From: Phytophthora sp. 'mugwort'
Lineage: Eukaryota > Oomycota > Peronosporomycetes > Peronosporales > Peronosporaceae
Assembly (NCBI GenBank): GCA_033558025.1
Contig: JAUCEF010000001.1
Coordinates: 3,100,001-3,164,000, forward strand
Length of the DNA: 64,000 nucleotides
Direction of reading: 5' to 3'
Shown piece after piece: positions 53,314-64,000 of this stretch. The notes below the pieces were generated by a model, which saw only the letters and a program-made list of their open reading frames with translations, was not told the origin of the DNA and searched no databases. The position numbers and the translations under genes are program-made. Numbering within the stretch: position 1 is the stretch's first letter; every line of letters begins with the position of its first letter.

Positions 53314-54654
53314 TTACACAGTGTTTTCATATACTATTTTACCTTTCACGAAAACTTTTCTAAAATTGCGGGTATCTGCATTGTGAATGACCTTCTGGAA
53401 TACATCAAGCAGTGTGTCGTGCTCAGAGATGTCCACATTGTGGCCACGATTCACGTCCACGAGAACTGCATCAAAGCATTTGCCCACGACGAAGCTGCCC
53501 GTGTCGTTCTCGAGCCTCAACGCCTTGGCGCCACCCATTGTCGCAAGCCAGAAGGCATCCTTGAAATCAAATGGCTGCGTCGGGTCACTGGACATGCCCT
53601 CGTGAATCTCCAGCGCTTTGATCGTCAGTACACTAGTCTGAATCGCACGTAGCATACTCGGTGAGTATCCACCCGCAATGTCCGTGCCCAGTCCGACGTC
53701 CACTCCTTTGTCCAGCACTTTTCTCAGATCCAATAGTCCATTGGCAAAGAAAAAATTGGACAAGGGACAACAAGCAAGCGCCGTCCCCGTGCGTCGCAAC
53801 ACGTCCAGCTCGTCCTCACACAGGTGGACAGCATGTGCCATGCAGCTCTTATCTGTCAACAGTCCCGCTGCTTGTAATAGCTCAGTATCTCTCTGTCCAG
53901 GGTGCAGCATCTCGACGAAAGCTTCTTCATCTTTAGACTCAGCGATATGGGACTGCACATGGACGTCGTACTTGGTCGCCAAGGCTCCGAGCCCCTTCAT
54001 AAGCTCTAGAGAACACGTCGGCACGAACCTTGGAGTAACAACAGGCAGCACTAGCTCGTTCCTCTTACTCAGCACGTACTTGATAAACTCTTCCGCTTCT
54101 GCCAGACAATCGGCAGTACTTGAAGACACGTACGTCGCGGGGGCGTTCTGATCCATAGACACAAGACCGATCAAACCTCTTTGACCCCGATGCTCCACTA
54201 GATCCGCCAATATCTTGGTGGCTTCCACGTGGATTGTAGCGAAATATTGAGCTGTGGTGATCCCCTCGCTTAGCATCCTGTCCAGTAACTTGGAATACCA
54301 TTTGGTTGCAACATTCGCGTCCGCGAAGCCTCGCTCCGTCGGAAACGTGTACTTTTCCAGCCACTGCATGAGAGGAACGTCGGTAGCTGTCCCCATAAAG
54401 GAGAATTGCGGCGCGTGCACGTGCGTGTCTACGAAGCCTGGCATGAGGAACTGCTGGCCCTTGAGGAGAGTGAGGACGGAACTTTGAGGACTCGTTGCCA
54501 GCAGCTCCAGGTCGGCAGCCTCGATCTGAGGGTGGAAGACGTCGATGCGACCGCTCGATGGGTCGATGGACATGAAAGCGTCCTCCAACAAGTCGATACG
54601 GCCGCGCGACGGCGCGTGCACTACGCAGCCACGCACGTATCGGGGAGGCGTCAT
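53314..54654 (-). CDS. GDA: Guanine deaminase, second copy
   Basis: A complete 446-aa copy of the gene at 15877-17217, with all metal ligands (H78, H80, H236, H274, H277, D325) intact. It differs by D for N at 284 and M for I at 334. About 350 bp of shared upstream DNA came with the duplication, so it may keep the original promoter. Beyond that lies a DIRS-like element. The stop is 37 bp from the stop of the convergent truncated VWA/RING copy. Confidence 0.9.
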   Translation of the reverse strand: MTPPRYVRGCVVHAPSRGRIDLLEDAFMSIDPSSGRIDVFHPQIEAADLELLATSPQSSVLTLLKGQQFLMPGFVDTHVHAPQFSFMGTATDVPLMQWLEKYTFPTERGFADANVATKWYSKLLDRMLSEGITTAQYFATIHVEATKILADLVEHRGQRGLIGLVSMDQNAPATYVSSSTADCLAEAEEFIKYVLSKRNELVLPVVTPRFVPTCSLELMKGLGALATKYDVHVQSHIAESKDEEAFVEMLHPGQRDTELLQAAGLLTDKSCMAHAVHLCEDELDVLRRTGTALACCPLSNFFFANGLLDLRKVLDKGVDVGLGTDIAGGYSPSMLRAIQTSVLTIKALEIHEGMSSDPTQPFDFKDAFWLATMGGAKALRLENDTGSFVVGKCFDAVLVDVNRGHNVDISEHDTLLDVFQKVIHNADTRNFRKVFVKGKIVYENTV

Positions 54655-55050
54655 TAGTAGAATTCGCAGTTATTGGTACAGATGAGCCCCTCAATGTGAA
54701 TCCCTACTTTTGGAATACACGCTCAACAAGAATGAGAAGGATCCAATCCTACTTAATTAAGTAGTTGTTCCCTCTCACCCTTTGAATGAACATGGAATAC
54801 AAACTACCGGTATATTCCTTTATAGGAAAGTCACTTTTGTGCAGGATGTCCGAAGAATTCCAGCGAGAAAATTGGCTACCTATGTCCTTGCTCCCTCGCC
54901 TAGCTCCTCTCGTAGCTCTCGCTGCATCTCACGAAGCCCCCTCACAGACCTGCCCGACTTGCCCGTTGAAGCAGCGCGGATACTTGAGGTGATCCAATTG
55001 TGTCTTTCCTTCGTCGTTGTCAATCACGGCATGGTGGGGCAAGCAATTGA

Positions 55051-56170
55051 TTAGTTAGCGAAGCTTGGCTGCCTGCACCCCCCTTGTGGACTGATATTGA
55101 AGTCTGGACACTCCCAAGCTGACGCTCGAATCATATGATCTGCTACGTTGCGAAGCATGCCGGGTCGGAGACGAGTGTAGACCGCAAAGCACCAACTAGA
55201 CCATCTGCCCATGAGTTTGATCACCAATTTACTTTTCCCTGCTGCCAGAAGAGCACATGCACCTCCGATCCGCAGCGAATGGGCTGAGTAGTCGTCTGGG
55301 TTGGCTCTGTGACGCCTTGCTGCATCCTTGATTGCTTTCGTCACCTTGGTCTTTCCGATTGTTGTACTTTGAGAGACCGAGGTCAAGTATGGGCCTAACC
55401 GTTTGCCTGAAGATATCCACCTCAATCGAGTCGTTAAACAGAGTTCGGACGCCGCTACTGGACACAATAGCCGTTGCCCGGAACGGTAATGTCGGATCGT
55501 GTTGCCTTGTCTGGTCTGGTCGCCCTTTGCGACCTGAAGAGGATTTCTACTAATGCGTCGCGTTTCCGTGTCTGTCACGTATGAGAACGTCCTTCGCCCT
55601 GATGCAGTGTGTTGTACCACCGGCGGCCAGGAAGAAGAAGACGAGGATAATTGATCTCCACCACAGCATGTCCAAATGTTCGCCGTTCTCTAGTGTTCTT
55701 GTTGCCGGAGCTGGTTATGCATCTCGCGCAGCATGGGCGAGATGACTGGCTGCTTCCGCTCCACCTGGCTGCTGGTTCTTTTATATTCTTAAATAATGAG
55801 CTCAAATTCCGGACTCTTGTAATTGAGCTGTGCGTTTCGAATGCTCCGGTGGGCGAATGCGACTGCTACCATTTTGCCGTCAAACGTTTGGAATTTGTTT
55901 CCGTGGCTGCGGGAGTTATAGCCCTCGAGAGCGCAAATCCCCGCGAAGAGGCCGACGATTCGAGCTTGTGTTCCTGCGGGAGTTGATCGATCCACACTGG
56001 GAATCCAAACTCCTCGCAGAAGTTTGCCAGTGGCGAAACTTCTTGGCGTAGGTTCCCAGAGTCGAGGCGTTAATGGCAGCCCTCCGGAGTCGCCTTGTTT
56101 CCTCTTCGATTCGATTGAGTCGGTCTGTCCACCATGTCATCACGCTGGTGAGCTGTTGAGTGAACATCGC
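55051..56170 (-). pseudogene. Tyrosine recombinase of the DIRS-like element
   Basis: The C-terminal part (55620-55051) has the catalytic signature AHSLRIGG (H-x-x-R) and the nucleophile Tyr in MGRWSSWCFAVYTR. The N-terminal SAM-like part is spread over two other frames (ASTLGTYAKKFRHWQ near 56060; SRSHGNKFQTFDGKMVAVAF near 55900). A stop lies between 55800 and 55650. It would cut and join the circular DNA intermediate. Confidence 0.7.
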
Positions 56171-56299
56171 AGGATCGCGCCTCAGTCGTCCTGCTGAGGA
56201 CTCTGCTGACTGATAGCTTCAGCTTTCTGTAGCTTGAGCTAGGGCCAGTGACCGTAATGCCTGTTGCCCCATTTGGATGACCACAATACATATTCTCTA

Positions 56300-57740
56300 G
56301 AAGTCTTGACTTTCCAGCTTGTTCGTACATATAGACGCACATGCTCCCACGTTGGGCGACGGGTCGACAGAGATCCAGTCCGTTATCGCTGCGAGAATCG
56401 TGTTCGCGAACACCGCTTCATCACATTTTGTTGTGAGCTCGATTCGTCGAGTCCTTTGGGGCGTCAGGCCGTGGATAGTAATACTGCTCTTGTCGCACAG
56501 GAATGACCCATCCGTATGTTTCTGGTGGTTCGTTGTCAAATAGGCTCATTGGAACCCCAGCAATTACGTTTTCGAAGACATGTTGATTTCACCACTCCAG
56601 ATCTCTACGTAGCGAATCGGTCATCGGGGTCTCAGGACGCCCAGACCTTTTTGTCGCCAACTGGATGCTAATCAGGCGCTGAATGAAGGGTTTGGCGGTA
56701 GGGATGAACGTGATCACGTGGCGAAGCACCCCAATCAGGCTATCTAGTCGTTTTTTAATAATGAAGCGCTCGGCCTTTGTCTCTGCGATGATCCGTTTTG
56801 TTTTGTCTACCTTTCGGGCGGGTATGGTGACCCTTAGGTCGGGAATGTTCTAGTCAATACCGACTGCGTGTGACCAAGTTCTAAACTTCCCGTCGTGCCA
56901 GCCTTCGGATCCGAGTACTAGTTTGATTGCGTCCCGAAGTCGGCGCTCTGCACGTAACAACCGGTCACCGATGTCAACCTCAATGAGGACAATATCGTCC
57001 ACCCACTGGAAAATCCAGAAAGACTCGGGGAAGCCGGACACGTAGGATCCACCTGTGCGCTGATAATGACGTGCTGCTTTCCCGACACCGGCGAAGTAGC
57101 CTGGGGAGGCCGTCCATCCAAAAACAGCCACACCAGATGCATGCCAATCTGCGATCGGGGTAGGGTGCCCCAAAAGGCAGGTGCGTGCTTTGAGTGCACA
57201 GGCACGTGAAGGAAGGCATCTACAATATCTGCATCGAGCGCATATATCGGTCGGCCCGGGTAGCGATTGCGTAAATCCAAAACCCGCCGGGCAATACTGG
57301 AGTACGGGTCCCACCGCGCGTTCGGTGTCTGATCGTATCGGTAACGCCGTTTACAGACGATCCCATTGGAGCGAACAGATCGTGTGTCGTACGTCCGTCC
57401 ACGTGGAGAGGTGTGTCCTTCTTTGGTACCAGGGCAAAAGCGCTTAAGTTGAACGCAGGTTCGCCCGTCAGTGCGGATATACCTGCAAGGATACACCGTT
57501 CGCGATAATAATCCTGTAGCAGGTGATATGTGACGACAGCGGTACGGTCCGTAGCACTGGGGTAATTTGATGGCACAGGCCGCACACCGAGGTGAGGCGT
57601 CTCGCCAGTGGGGAACGACCCCATGTTTTGCAATGCTGCAGAGTAACTCGAGGTCTGGATATGTCGCGAGATGGATTTGAAATACAGCCACGGCCGTAGG
57701 GCCTTGTTGGGACGCTGATCCTGAGAGGTCTGTCCTCAAA
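56300..57740 (-). pseudogene. Reverse transcriptase / RNase H of the DIRS-like element
   Basis: Fragments in three frames show AFALVPKKD, DGRTTHDLF and GSSVNGVTD, then DADIVDAFLHVPVHSKH (motif A), FGWTASPGYFAGVGKA, and WVDDIVLIEVD (the YxDD-type motif C) near 57000-56970. RNase H-like remains follow to about 56300. The order is that of DIRS-type polymerases. Several frameshifts make it inactive. Confidence 0.7.
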
Positions 57741-58159
57741 ATAAACGAAGAGTGCCGTCGATCCCCATGTGAGGAAGCTGTATGACCGCTGTCAGTACGC
57801 GCACGTCCGGCTCCGGAATATGAAGACTGTCAGCACTTGGCAGGCAAAATACCGTGTTTACAGGAAAGACAATCCCGTTTGCCGTAGCCAATGCTTGAGG
57901 GCGACGAAAAACACCCAGGGGACACACCGCTTGACGCCATCAATGGAACACGTGCGCTCCGTGATCGTGTCAAATGATGAGGTCTCGAATCGGGCTTTCC
58001 GCCCACCACAATCTGACGCCTGAGTCAGACTAGACGCAGCAACCGTAAGCGCTAACGTGTTCAGTGACGCGAGCGCCCCCGTCAAACGCTAGTAGAAGTG
58101 ACGGAAGGGACGGTGGTGAAATGGGTGAGGTGATGTCCGCACCGCGAGGATGCGGAACA

Positions 58160-61100
58160 AAAGAAGTCATTGCCTGAGAAGCCACCGACGCGGATGAATC
58201 AGGGTCCAAACGAGACGTGTGAGCAACGGAATCAATTGATGAAAGAAATGGATCTGTTTCACAGTGTTGCGCAACGCCTCCGCGGCATCAGGCGCGTTGG
58301 TCCGGGTGCTCCGACTTGAGCTTGCCGTGTTTGTTCGTGATAAAGTCCGCCACCTCCGCAGGGAGGGTGACAAGCACATGGGCGTTGTGACAACTGGGAA
58401 AATTGCACCTTTTGCGTCTGAAAACGAAGACACACTGATTTGTCGACATGTTTAGGCACTTGAGCCTTGATGCTCTCAGGAATGGAGCTGGACGCTGTCC
58501 GTGTGACGGACGTCGCTGAAGTGGATCAGGTCGGCGGCGACGCTCCGGACGAACGGGATGCCCAGTGGTGGAAGATTGCTGGCGCGACCAGGTAGCGATC
58601 AGTGCTTGGTCAATGACATGACGAACTAGGCGACGGTAGTCGTCGGAATCGGGTGGCAGAATCGCCTGAGCCTGTCCTACCAGTCCAGCGGCCGGCTATT
58701 CGTCGCGAATGGCTTGGAAGAGACACGTGAACACGTGCGTGTACAAGTTGATAGTCGCGAAGACGAGCCCTTGGGGTACTCGGTCCAACAAGCGGGATAG
58801 CGAGTCCGCGTAAACAATCCTAAAGACCTCAGTCATTGGTCGAGGGTACCACTCCATCGCTGCCTCCTGGATGCAGTATAGAGTGGCGCGTAAGTTGTCA
58901 ATACTGCTAATGAAAGCCACAGGGCTCGCGTCGGCCGATGACCACGTCACCAGATCGTAAGTCACGGAACGGCCCCCTCCGCTCTGCGCCGGAGGAGGAA
59001 GAAAGTGGTCGCGTTGGCGCGTGCCGAAATGGACCGCAAATAACATCTTCGCCGTACCTTTGCAAACCCGGTAGTGGCTGCGTCGTGTCTCATGATGCTG
59101 GATAGCTGAGACGCGATCCAATATTGATAGTCGCCAGAAGAAGGAGAGAAAAGGGTCAGAAACGTATCGTTGGGCCGGGGTCCGACGCGGGCTACTTGGT
59201 GAACCTGGAACTCAGCTGCAGGAGGACGAAAGCTGGTGGTGCCTGCCATCAGGTGAGCAACCGTTTATTGCAGCACCTCGTGTGCACTAGGCACGGGGTG
59301 GCGACAAACGTGATAAGGATCGGGGCGTCTTGAGCTCGGTTCAACGAGGTCGATCCCTTCACCTGGTCATACACGAGGACTATCGCGATGGTGAGACGCC
59401 AGCGTCCGTTCCGATGGTTGTCATCATGGGGCGATCGATCACGGGCCGGAACATCATCGGGCCGAAGCCCATGTGGACTGTCATGGTACGTGCCGCGATC
59501 GGCGCCTGAGTCGGACCAGCGGGGTGAAACAGTCCTGTAGTCTTCATATCCAGCCGCACGAGGCGACGCACGAAAATCTGGTCGCCCATGTGGACGGGGT
59601 GATGCCACAACCGGCTCGCAATCCATGGACCGGTCACGATGTCTACTACAACGGCACCCACGAGTATGCCGAGGACTGGGTCTATGGCTGCGAGTACTGC
59701 GTCGACTATCAGGGCGGCAGCGGGAAGTATGGTGGACACTTGCCGGTCGGGATGGCCGGTTTGGTCGGGACCTAGGTCACCCGCTGATCTCAGACTTGAA
59801 AGCTGCTGTTGCAACGGCCCAGGCCGCTCATGTTGCCGTTGCTGCTGTTGTAGAAGCTGTTGAGTAACTGCCGCGATCTGCTGTGTCCGCGTCAAAGCCA
59901 TGAGCGTAGTCACCATAGCAGCGTGGGTTAGCGACTGAGGACGGGCAACGGATGTGGAAACGGGTGCTGGTCCTGGTACTGGTGGCAAGGAGTCCTCCAG
60001 CCCACTAGAAGTGGACGCGGCACTGGAGGGGCCAAAACCGGTGGAGTGGTATCGGTCACTAAGTCGGGAATACCCCGGGGTAGCGGTTGACCGCGCGAGA
60101 ACCCTACTGCGAGGATATCCGCTGGCGACTCTGTGTCGCTGTCCTCGTCCACGTCAACTCGTGTCAACAGACAAGACGGACTAATGTACGTACGAGCGTA
60201 ACTCAATGGCGTAACTGAAACAACACGTCTAAATTCTGTTGCCATTCTAATGGGCTGCAACCCAAAATCAACGAGAGTGTCGGAACCGGTAGGAACGAAG
60301 GTGTTTCGAAGCAGTCGTTGAAGCTCAGGATCGTCCTGAGACGTGACAATAAGCTCGGACTAGCGCGAGCGAAACGAGCCAGCCGACGAGCTGGTTTCGA
60401 TGTGGTTGGCACCCCGTGGCACCAGTCGACAAAGAATTCGTCGCGCGAAATGAGTTGGTCCCAGACCAAGTCACACGATATAATGACGTGCACGGCCTCG
60501 TCAACTGCCGGCTGACGGATGGCCACGACACACAGGTAGCTAGAAGTAGGCTGAAGGGAGGCGCCGGATGGCGTCGAAAAGCTAAAGCCGTCACGCGATA
60601 TGTAGGCCACTACTTGGCCAACCAGGAAGCCCCCAGCGATGCTCCAGGAAGCGGCGGTTGTCGGAGCTGGTGCCGGCGGATACGTAACAGGACTTGAAGC
60701 GCACGAAGCGGAAGAGAAGCAGCAATGGGCGGTCGCGGAGCTCCAGCGAAAGGTCCTCAGACGGACGCGTCAACCGGCTGTACGGGACCACAATGCTCTG
60801 CCAGGACAGGTCGTCGTTGTGCCCGTGAGCGTTGTCGACCTCAGGGCGACAGTGGATGAGTTGGCATACCCAGCGTGGGCGCCGAGAACTGTCGTCGACC
60901 ATGAATGTGGTGTCGTGTCCGGGGCGAATGTGACGAGGCTTTAGCAACCGGGCGTAGATGGGTCCGTCCCAGTCTCCTTCAGGGAGTTCCGCAGGACACT
61001 CGAGCCGTGCAACATGGCCGTGAAGGCCCTCCTTGAGGGAGGTGGACACTGGCGGGTTGCCCGTCATCAAAACAAAATGCGTGGAGCTTGGCGCCTTCTT

Positions 61101-61408
61101 CTCAAGCAGCCCTGTGCTGCTCCGCTTCATGAACTTTGCGTTCTCGGCGGCCTTGGCTCCTCGGGGGCTGAAAGTCGACTGCCGTCGTTTCCGCCTCGAA
61201 CCGGAAACCCCGGTTCGCCGAAACCGTAACCAGCTCTCGAACCGTCCACTTCAGTCTCAAGCTCGACATTAGGAGTGAACGATTCCTGCTGCACGCCTTT
61301 CGTCGTATCCATAGACGCTTAATTCCCCCACGACACCGCAAAACTTTCGTCAGTGAGCTCGTCTATCGTGCTCTCCTCTGGTAGATTGCGAAGATCCATC
61401 AGTGACAT
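58160..61408 (-). pseudogene. Gag-like region of the DIRS-like element
   Basis: It begins at an ATG near 61408 with a Leu-Pro-Glu-Glu / Thr-Ile-Asp-Glu peptide and GVQQESFTP, both found again at 15377. Longer frames follow: 61130-60591, 60610-60203, then a Gln-rich stretch (QQLLQQQQRQ) near 59880. Cys/His-containing remains near 58430-58330 may be the capsid-type zinc region. Broken repeatedly. Confidence 0.5.
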
Positions 61409-61470
61409 CGGATTTGAGGCAAGCGTGTCTACGGCGAGTTACGATAGTGAGCGAAGTTGGTTGTGAAGCA

Positions 61471-61746
61471 GAGGTGGCTATAAGTACCAAATAAGTGATA
61501 CTACCGGCTGTTCTACTACAGTGCGCGCCAAATCGTTATGACCCCCAATTTCGGGGATACTTTTGCCGATATCTCGGCTTGCATGCATAATCAGAAGCTA
61601 TTGTTTTAAATATGTTGTTGTTATTAGGGCCTGGTTCGCGTCACGCGATCCGGTTAAATCAGCCGCTGGTTGAGGGTAGGGGTACGAGTTCGTGGCTCAA
61701 GTCGTTTTCCTTGACTGCCCCGTACAGGTTGATGCCATTCGCAGTA
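61471..61746. other. Spacer between DIRS-like and Harbinger elements
   Basis: No gene is seen. The terminal repeats of both neighbours should lie here, but I could not delimit them. Confidence 0.35.
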
Positions 61747-62860
61747 ATGGCTAAAGAGAGAAGTAAGGACGAGGGTGCTGCTCCTGTACCTGCATGAGCT
61801 GCTGAAGCTCCTGCACCTCCGCTCTGCCGACGCTCCTACGCCTCCGTGTGCTGCTGAAGCTCCAAGCATCGAATCAGCTGCGACCGTTGGTATTGGAGCT
61901 GCTACCTCCCTGCAGAGCTACTTCGGGTACGAATGAAGGCTGTTCACGTCTCTCCCTTACTGTGCTGATCAATATGAGTGTTGTTCAATGTAATGCAGGG
62001 TCGGGTAAGGCAAATGTAAGCCCCAAGGCTACAGTACCGACGCAGAAGAAGGCGAAAGAAAGGGGAGAGCGCCAAAAGCTAAGGCGCCGAGGCGCTCGAG
62101 TGGAGCGCAGCCATGGAGGCTTCGCTGATGCGACTGCGGTACAAAACGTTTCGTGCCAAGTTTCAATCGGCTCACAACAACGCCATGATCCGCGCAGCGT
62201 GGCTGCTTCTAGCCGGGGAGCTCAGCAAGGGCACGAAGTGCTGATCTCACCGAGCAGTGCAAGAACAAGGTAAGGCCATTATCATTATGCAAAAGTCGTA
62301 TTTTGATTCTAAAGTATCTTTGTTGTTTTGACTATAGATCAAAGCCCTGAAGAAGGAGTGGGCTGAGTACTGTTCCGACATCAAATCCGCCGGCAACAAC
62401 GTCGACAAACCAATCGTGGAACCGGTTTGTTTGGGGCTGATGGAAGAGTATTGGACCAGGTAAACAATTCGCCTTCAATTTATTTACTTTATTCTCAGTG
62501 ACATTTACGCTGCCTTGTGCTTATTGTTTTAGAGGTACTGGAATGCAGGGCGAGAGTCTCGCTGATAACGACGACGTTGGCGATCTCTTCGACTCGAACA
62601 GCGAGGATGACAACGGTAACACCGGTGGCAGGAAGAGAGGCAAGACGGTGGCCGAGGGACTTGAGGTCGGCATGAAGGCGATGTCCGCGAGGTTCCATGC
62701 TGTCGCCACCGCAATTTCATCGCAACAGTCTCCACGCCTCTCCACACAACCCAATCACGTGGAGCGGTTTATGGAGGCTCGCTTCGTCGTCATCGAGCAG
62801 CTGCAAGTTCCAAACCAAACCTCGCAAGTTTGGTCGAGTTACTTCGCAAGGAATAGATGA
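61747..62860 (+). pseudogene. SANT/Myb-like partner gene of a Harbinger element
   Basis: An ATG at 61747 (MAKERSKDEGAAP) opens a low-complexity N-terminus, broken by a stop. A trihelix/SANT-like segment follows at 62131-62270 (AAWLLLAGEL, then, one frame over, EQCKNK). Introns fit well at about 62272-62338 (GTAAGG to TATAG) and 62460-62532 (GTAAAC to TTTAG). The exons between and after them encode IKALKKEWAEY and a Gly/Asp-rich linker, then a C-terminal helix ending at 62857. In PIF/Harbinger elements this second protein carries the transposase to DNA. Stops in the first exon make it probably dead. Confidence 0.55.
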
Positions 62861-62914
62861 TAAAAAAAGACCAGGTAGAAAACTAGCACTGTATTAGTAG
62901 TGATCTAACTACGA

Positions 62915-64000
62915 TCAGCCAATCTCATTAGCAATTTGCGCGATCTCTTTTCGTTTTTGTTTGGCAATTCCAAACGCTATCACCTCGCTCACCGTGGACA
63001 CCTTAACCACTTGGGCATCGACATCATCTGCATCTTTACTCTCTATGAAGAACTCGCTGATCCCATCATCTTCAAGGTCGATCATGATGTTATGCAGCAC
63101 CATGCATGCGATAACCGTCCTCACTGCAACTGAGATTGTTTTTGCAGGTAGAGCACTCTTAAACACTCTAACACGCTCCTTTAGCAGTCCCAAACGCCCC
63201 TTCAATCTTCATTCGGATCGACGAATGGATATAGTTGTACATCCTGCATTCGTCGCTCAGCTCTCCGTCGTCTGGAAAAGGTGTCATCAGAACTGGGAGC
63301 AGCGCATAACCTGAATCCCCCAGGATATGTATGATAGCCGCGGGGAACTAGAAAATCCACATCCTTGCTAAATTTCGAGTACTTCCATTTTTTTGTCGCT
63401 CCACGAACCAGGATGAACATCAAAAGCAAGGAACCTCTTGCGATGATCACAAACTGCTTGAACATTGAACGATTGACGACCTAGCAGCAAACACCACATA
63501 ATAATTAAAAGATAATTAGCAAGAACAAGACACAGTTATCCTCTTTGCAGCTCACCCTTTCGGTTATACCAACCACCACAGTTATGAGGCCTCTGAATTT
63601 CAACTAGCGTGCCGTCCACAGCTCCAGCACACCACGGAAATTCATTTATACTTCGAAAACCTTCTTCTATTTGCTCCCACTCTTCTGACTGTGTCGGCAT
63701 CTTCACGTATTCAGTACTTAGGCGACACAGTACGCGCAACATTTGGTTCACCACCTTGATATACCACGCCATGGGAAACCCCCAAAACCGCCGCAGCGTC
63801 ACGGTAGCCCCGGAAGAGGCGAGATGATAGAGAGTGCAAGCTACGCTTGTTTCAAAGTTATAGCGCAGATAGTTAGTAAGTGCAAAATACGGTTCTAGCA
63901 ACTTACACAGCAGTTCGAACGACTTTGCGAGCAGCGCAAATCCATACGGACAGGAACGTGGAAGCGGTTGATGGCCTCCTTTCTTCTCGTTGCAGCTGCT
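62915..64000 (-). pseudogene. PIF/Harbinger transposase (DDE_Tnp_4), cut by window end
   Basis: On the minus strand from 63901: WCAGAVDGTLVEIQRP (first Asp), then WYNRKG. An intron (GTGAGC to GCTAG, about 63556-63482) joins this to RQSFNVQAVCDHRKRF. Then LGDSGYALLP (second Asp) and RMKIEGAFG (Glu) lie in one frame, and LLKERVRVFKSALP in the next, so one frameshift lies near 63200. All three catalytic residues are visible. The 5' end continues past 64000. Convergent with its SANT/Myb-like partner, as usual for such elements. Confidence 0.7.

Larger units (their letters stand above)
50829..55003. repeat. Right arm of the 4,175-bp inverted duplication
   Basis: Reverse-complement copy of 15528-19702, of identical length. 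Differences noticed include one Val/Leu change in the VWA protein, two amino-acid changes in guanine deaminase and about six others. The inner border (GTTGT at 50829) and the outer border (ACACAATTGG read on minus, ending at 55003) are sharp. Confidence 0.9.
55004..61470 (-). mobile_element. Decayed DIRS-like retrotransposon
   Basis: Read on the minus strand the order is gag-like region (from ATG about 61408), reverse transcriptase with RNase H-like remains, then tyrosine recombinase. This is the DIRS/Ngaro arrangement rather than an LTR element with a DDE integrase. Frames are broken many times. The 3' end meets the duplicated unit exactly at 55003/55004. I could not identify split direct or inverted terminal repeats. 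Confidence 0.7.

Noticed and set aside
55004..61470. LTR (Gypsy or Copia) retrotransposon
   Set aside because: The enzyme after the reverse transcriptase is a tyrosine recombinase (HxxR...Y), not a DDE integrase, and no LTRs are seen.

Overview
The window is nuclear DNA of an oomycete, most probably a Phytophthora-like member of the Peronosporales. The reasons are a Crinkler effector gene with the LFLAK and HVLV motifs, a four-finger WRKY19-like zinc-finger protein, very long and gene-dense host ORFs with short (64-84 bp) GT-AG introns, and a mixture of DIRS-like, pogo-like, PIF/Harbinger and Polinton elements. I saw no bacterial operons, rRNA, tRNA or CRISPR.

Layout. 1-13.7 kb is ordinary host DNA: a zinc-finger gene on + (670-1581), converging on one giant multi-exon gene on - (13691 to 1798). 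The large ORFs of the latter start at TTG codons directly after splice acceptors, so I join them into one protein of about 3,790 aa (LRR, SFI1/IQ, FN3, MORN, WW). 14.2-25.4 kb holds a guanine deaminase gene and a family of large proteins: one complete GTPase / Cys-rich / VWA / RING gene (17255-23692), a 391-aa paralogue and several broken fragments. 25.5-33.2 kb is a graveyard: a broken bZIP gene, gag remains and a dead pogo-like transposase.

33.2-49.0 kb is an A+T-rich Polinton/Maverick. It carries capsid protein, adenain-like protease, minor capsid protein, penton, packaging ATPase, an S74-chaperone fibre, an RVE integrase with chromodomain, a protein-primed DNA polymerase B with an HNH-like insertion, and several unknown proteins. 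The long genes are broken by at least seven frameshifts or stops, the capsid gene lacks its 3' end, and I could not find a left terminal repeat, so this copy looks dead or badly assembled. TATATA-like boxes sit just upstream of most of its genes. Clusters of small GC-rich hairpins with TTCA loops interrupt it at four places, which I regard as the most interesting unexplained structure here.

Beside the Polinton lies a Crinkler gene (49281-50363). Beyond it, 50829-55003 is an inverted copy of 15528-19702 (4,175 bp, about nine differences seen, no indel). That copy carries the whole guanine deaminase gene but only the C-terminal part of the GTPase/VWA/RING gene. The two arms therefore enclose the Polinton and the Crinkler. 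A decayed DIRS-like element (55.0-61.4 kb) abuts the right arm, and a fragment of a related element abuts the left arm at the same base. The window ends in a PIF/Harbinger element (61.7-64 kb) with its transposase and its SANT/Myb-like partner.
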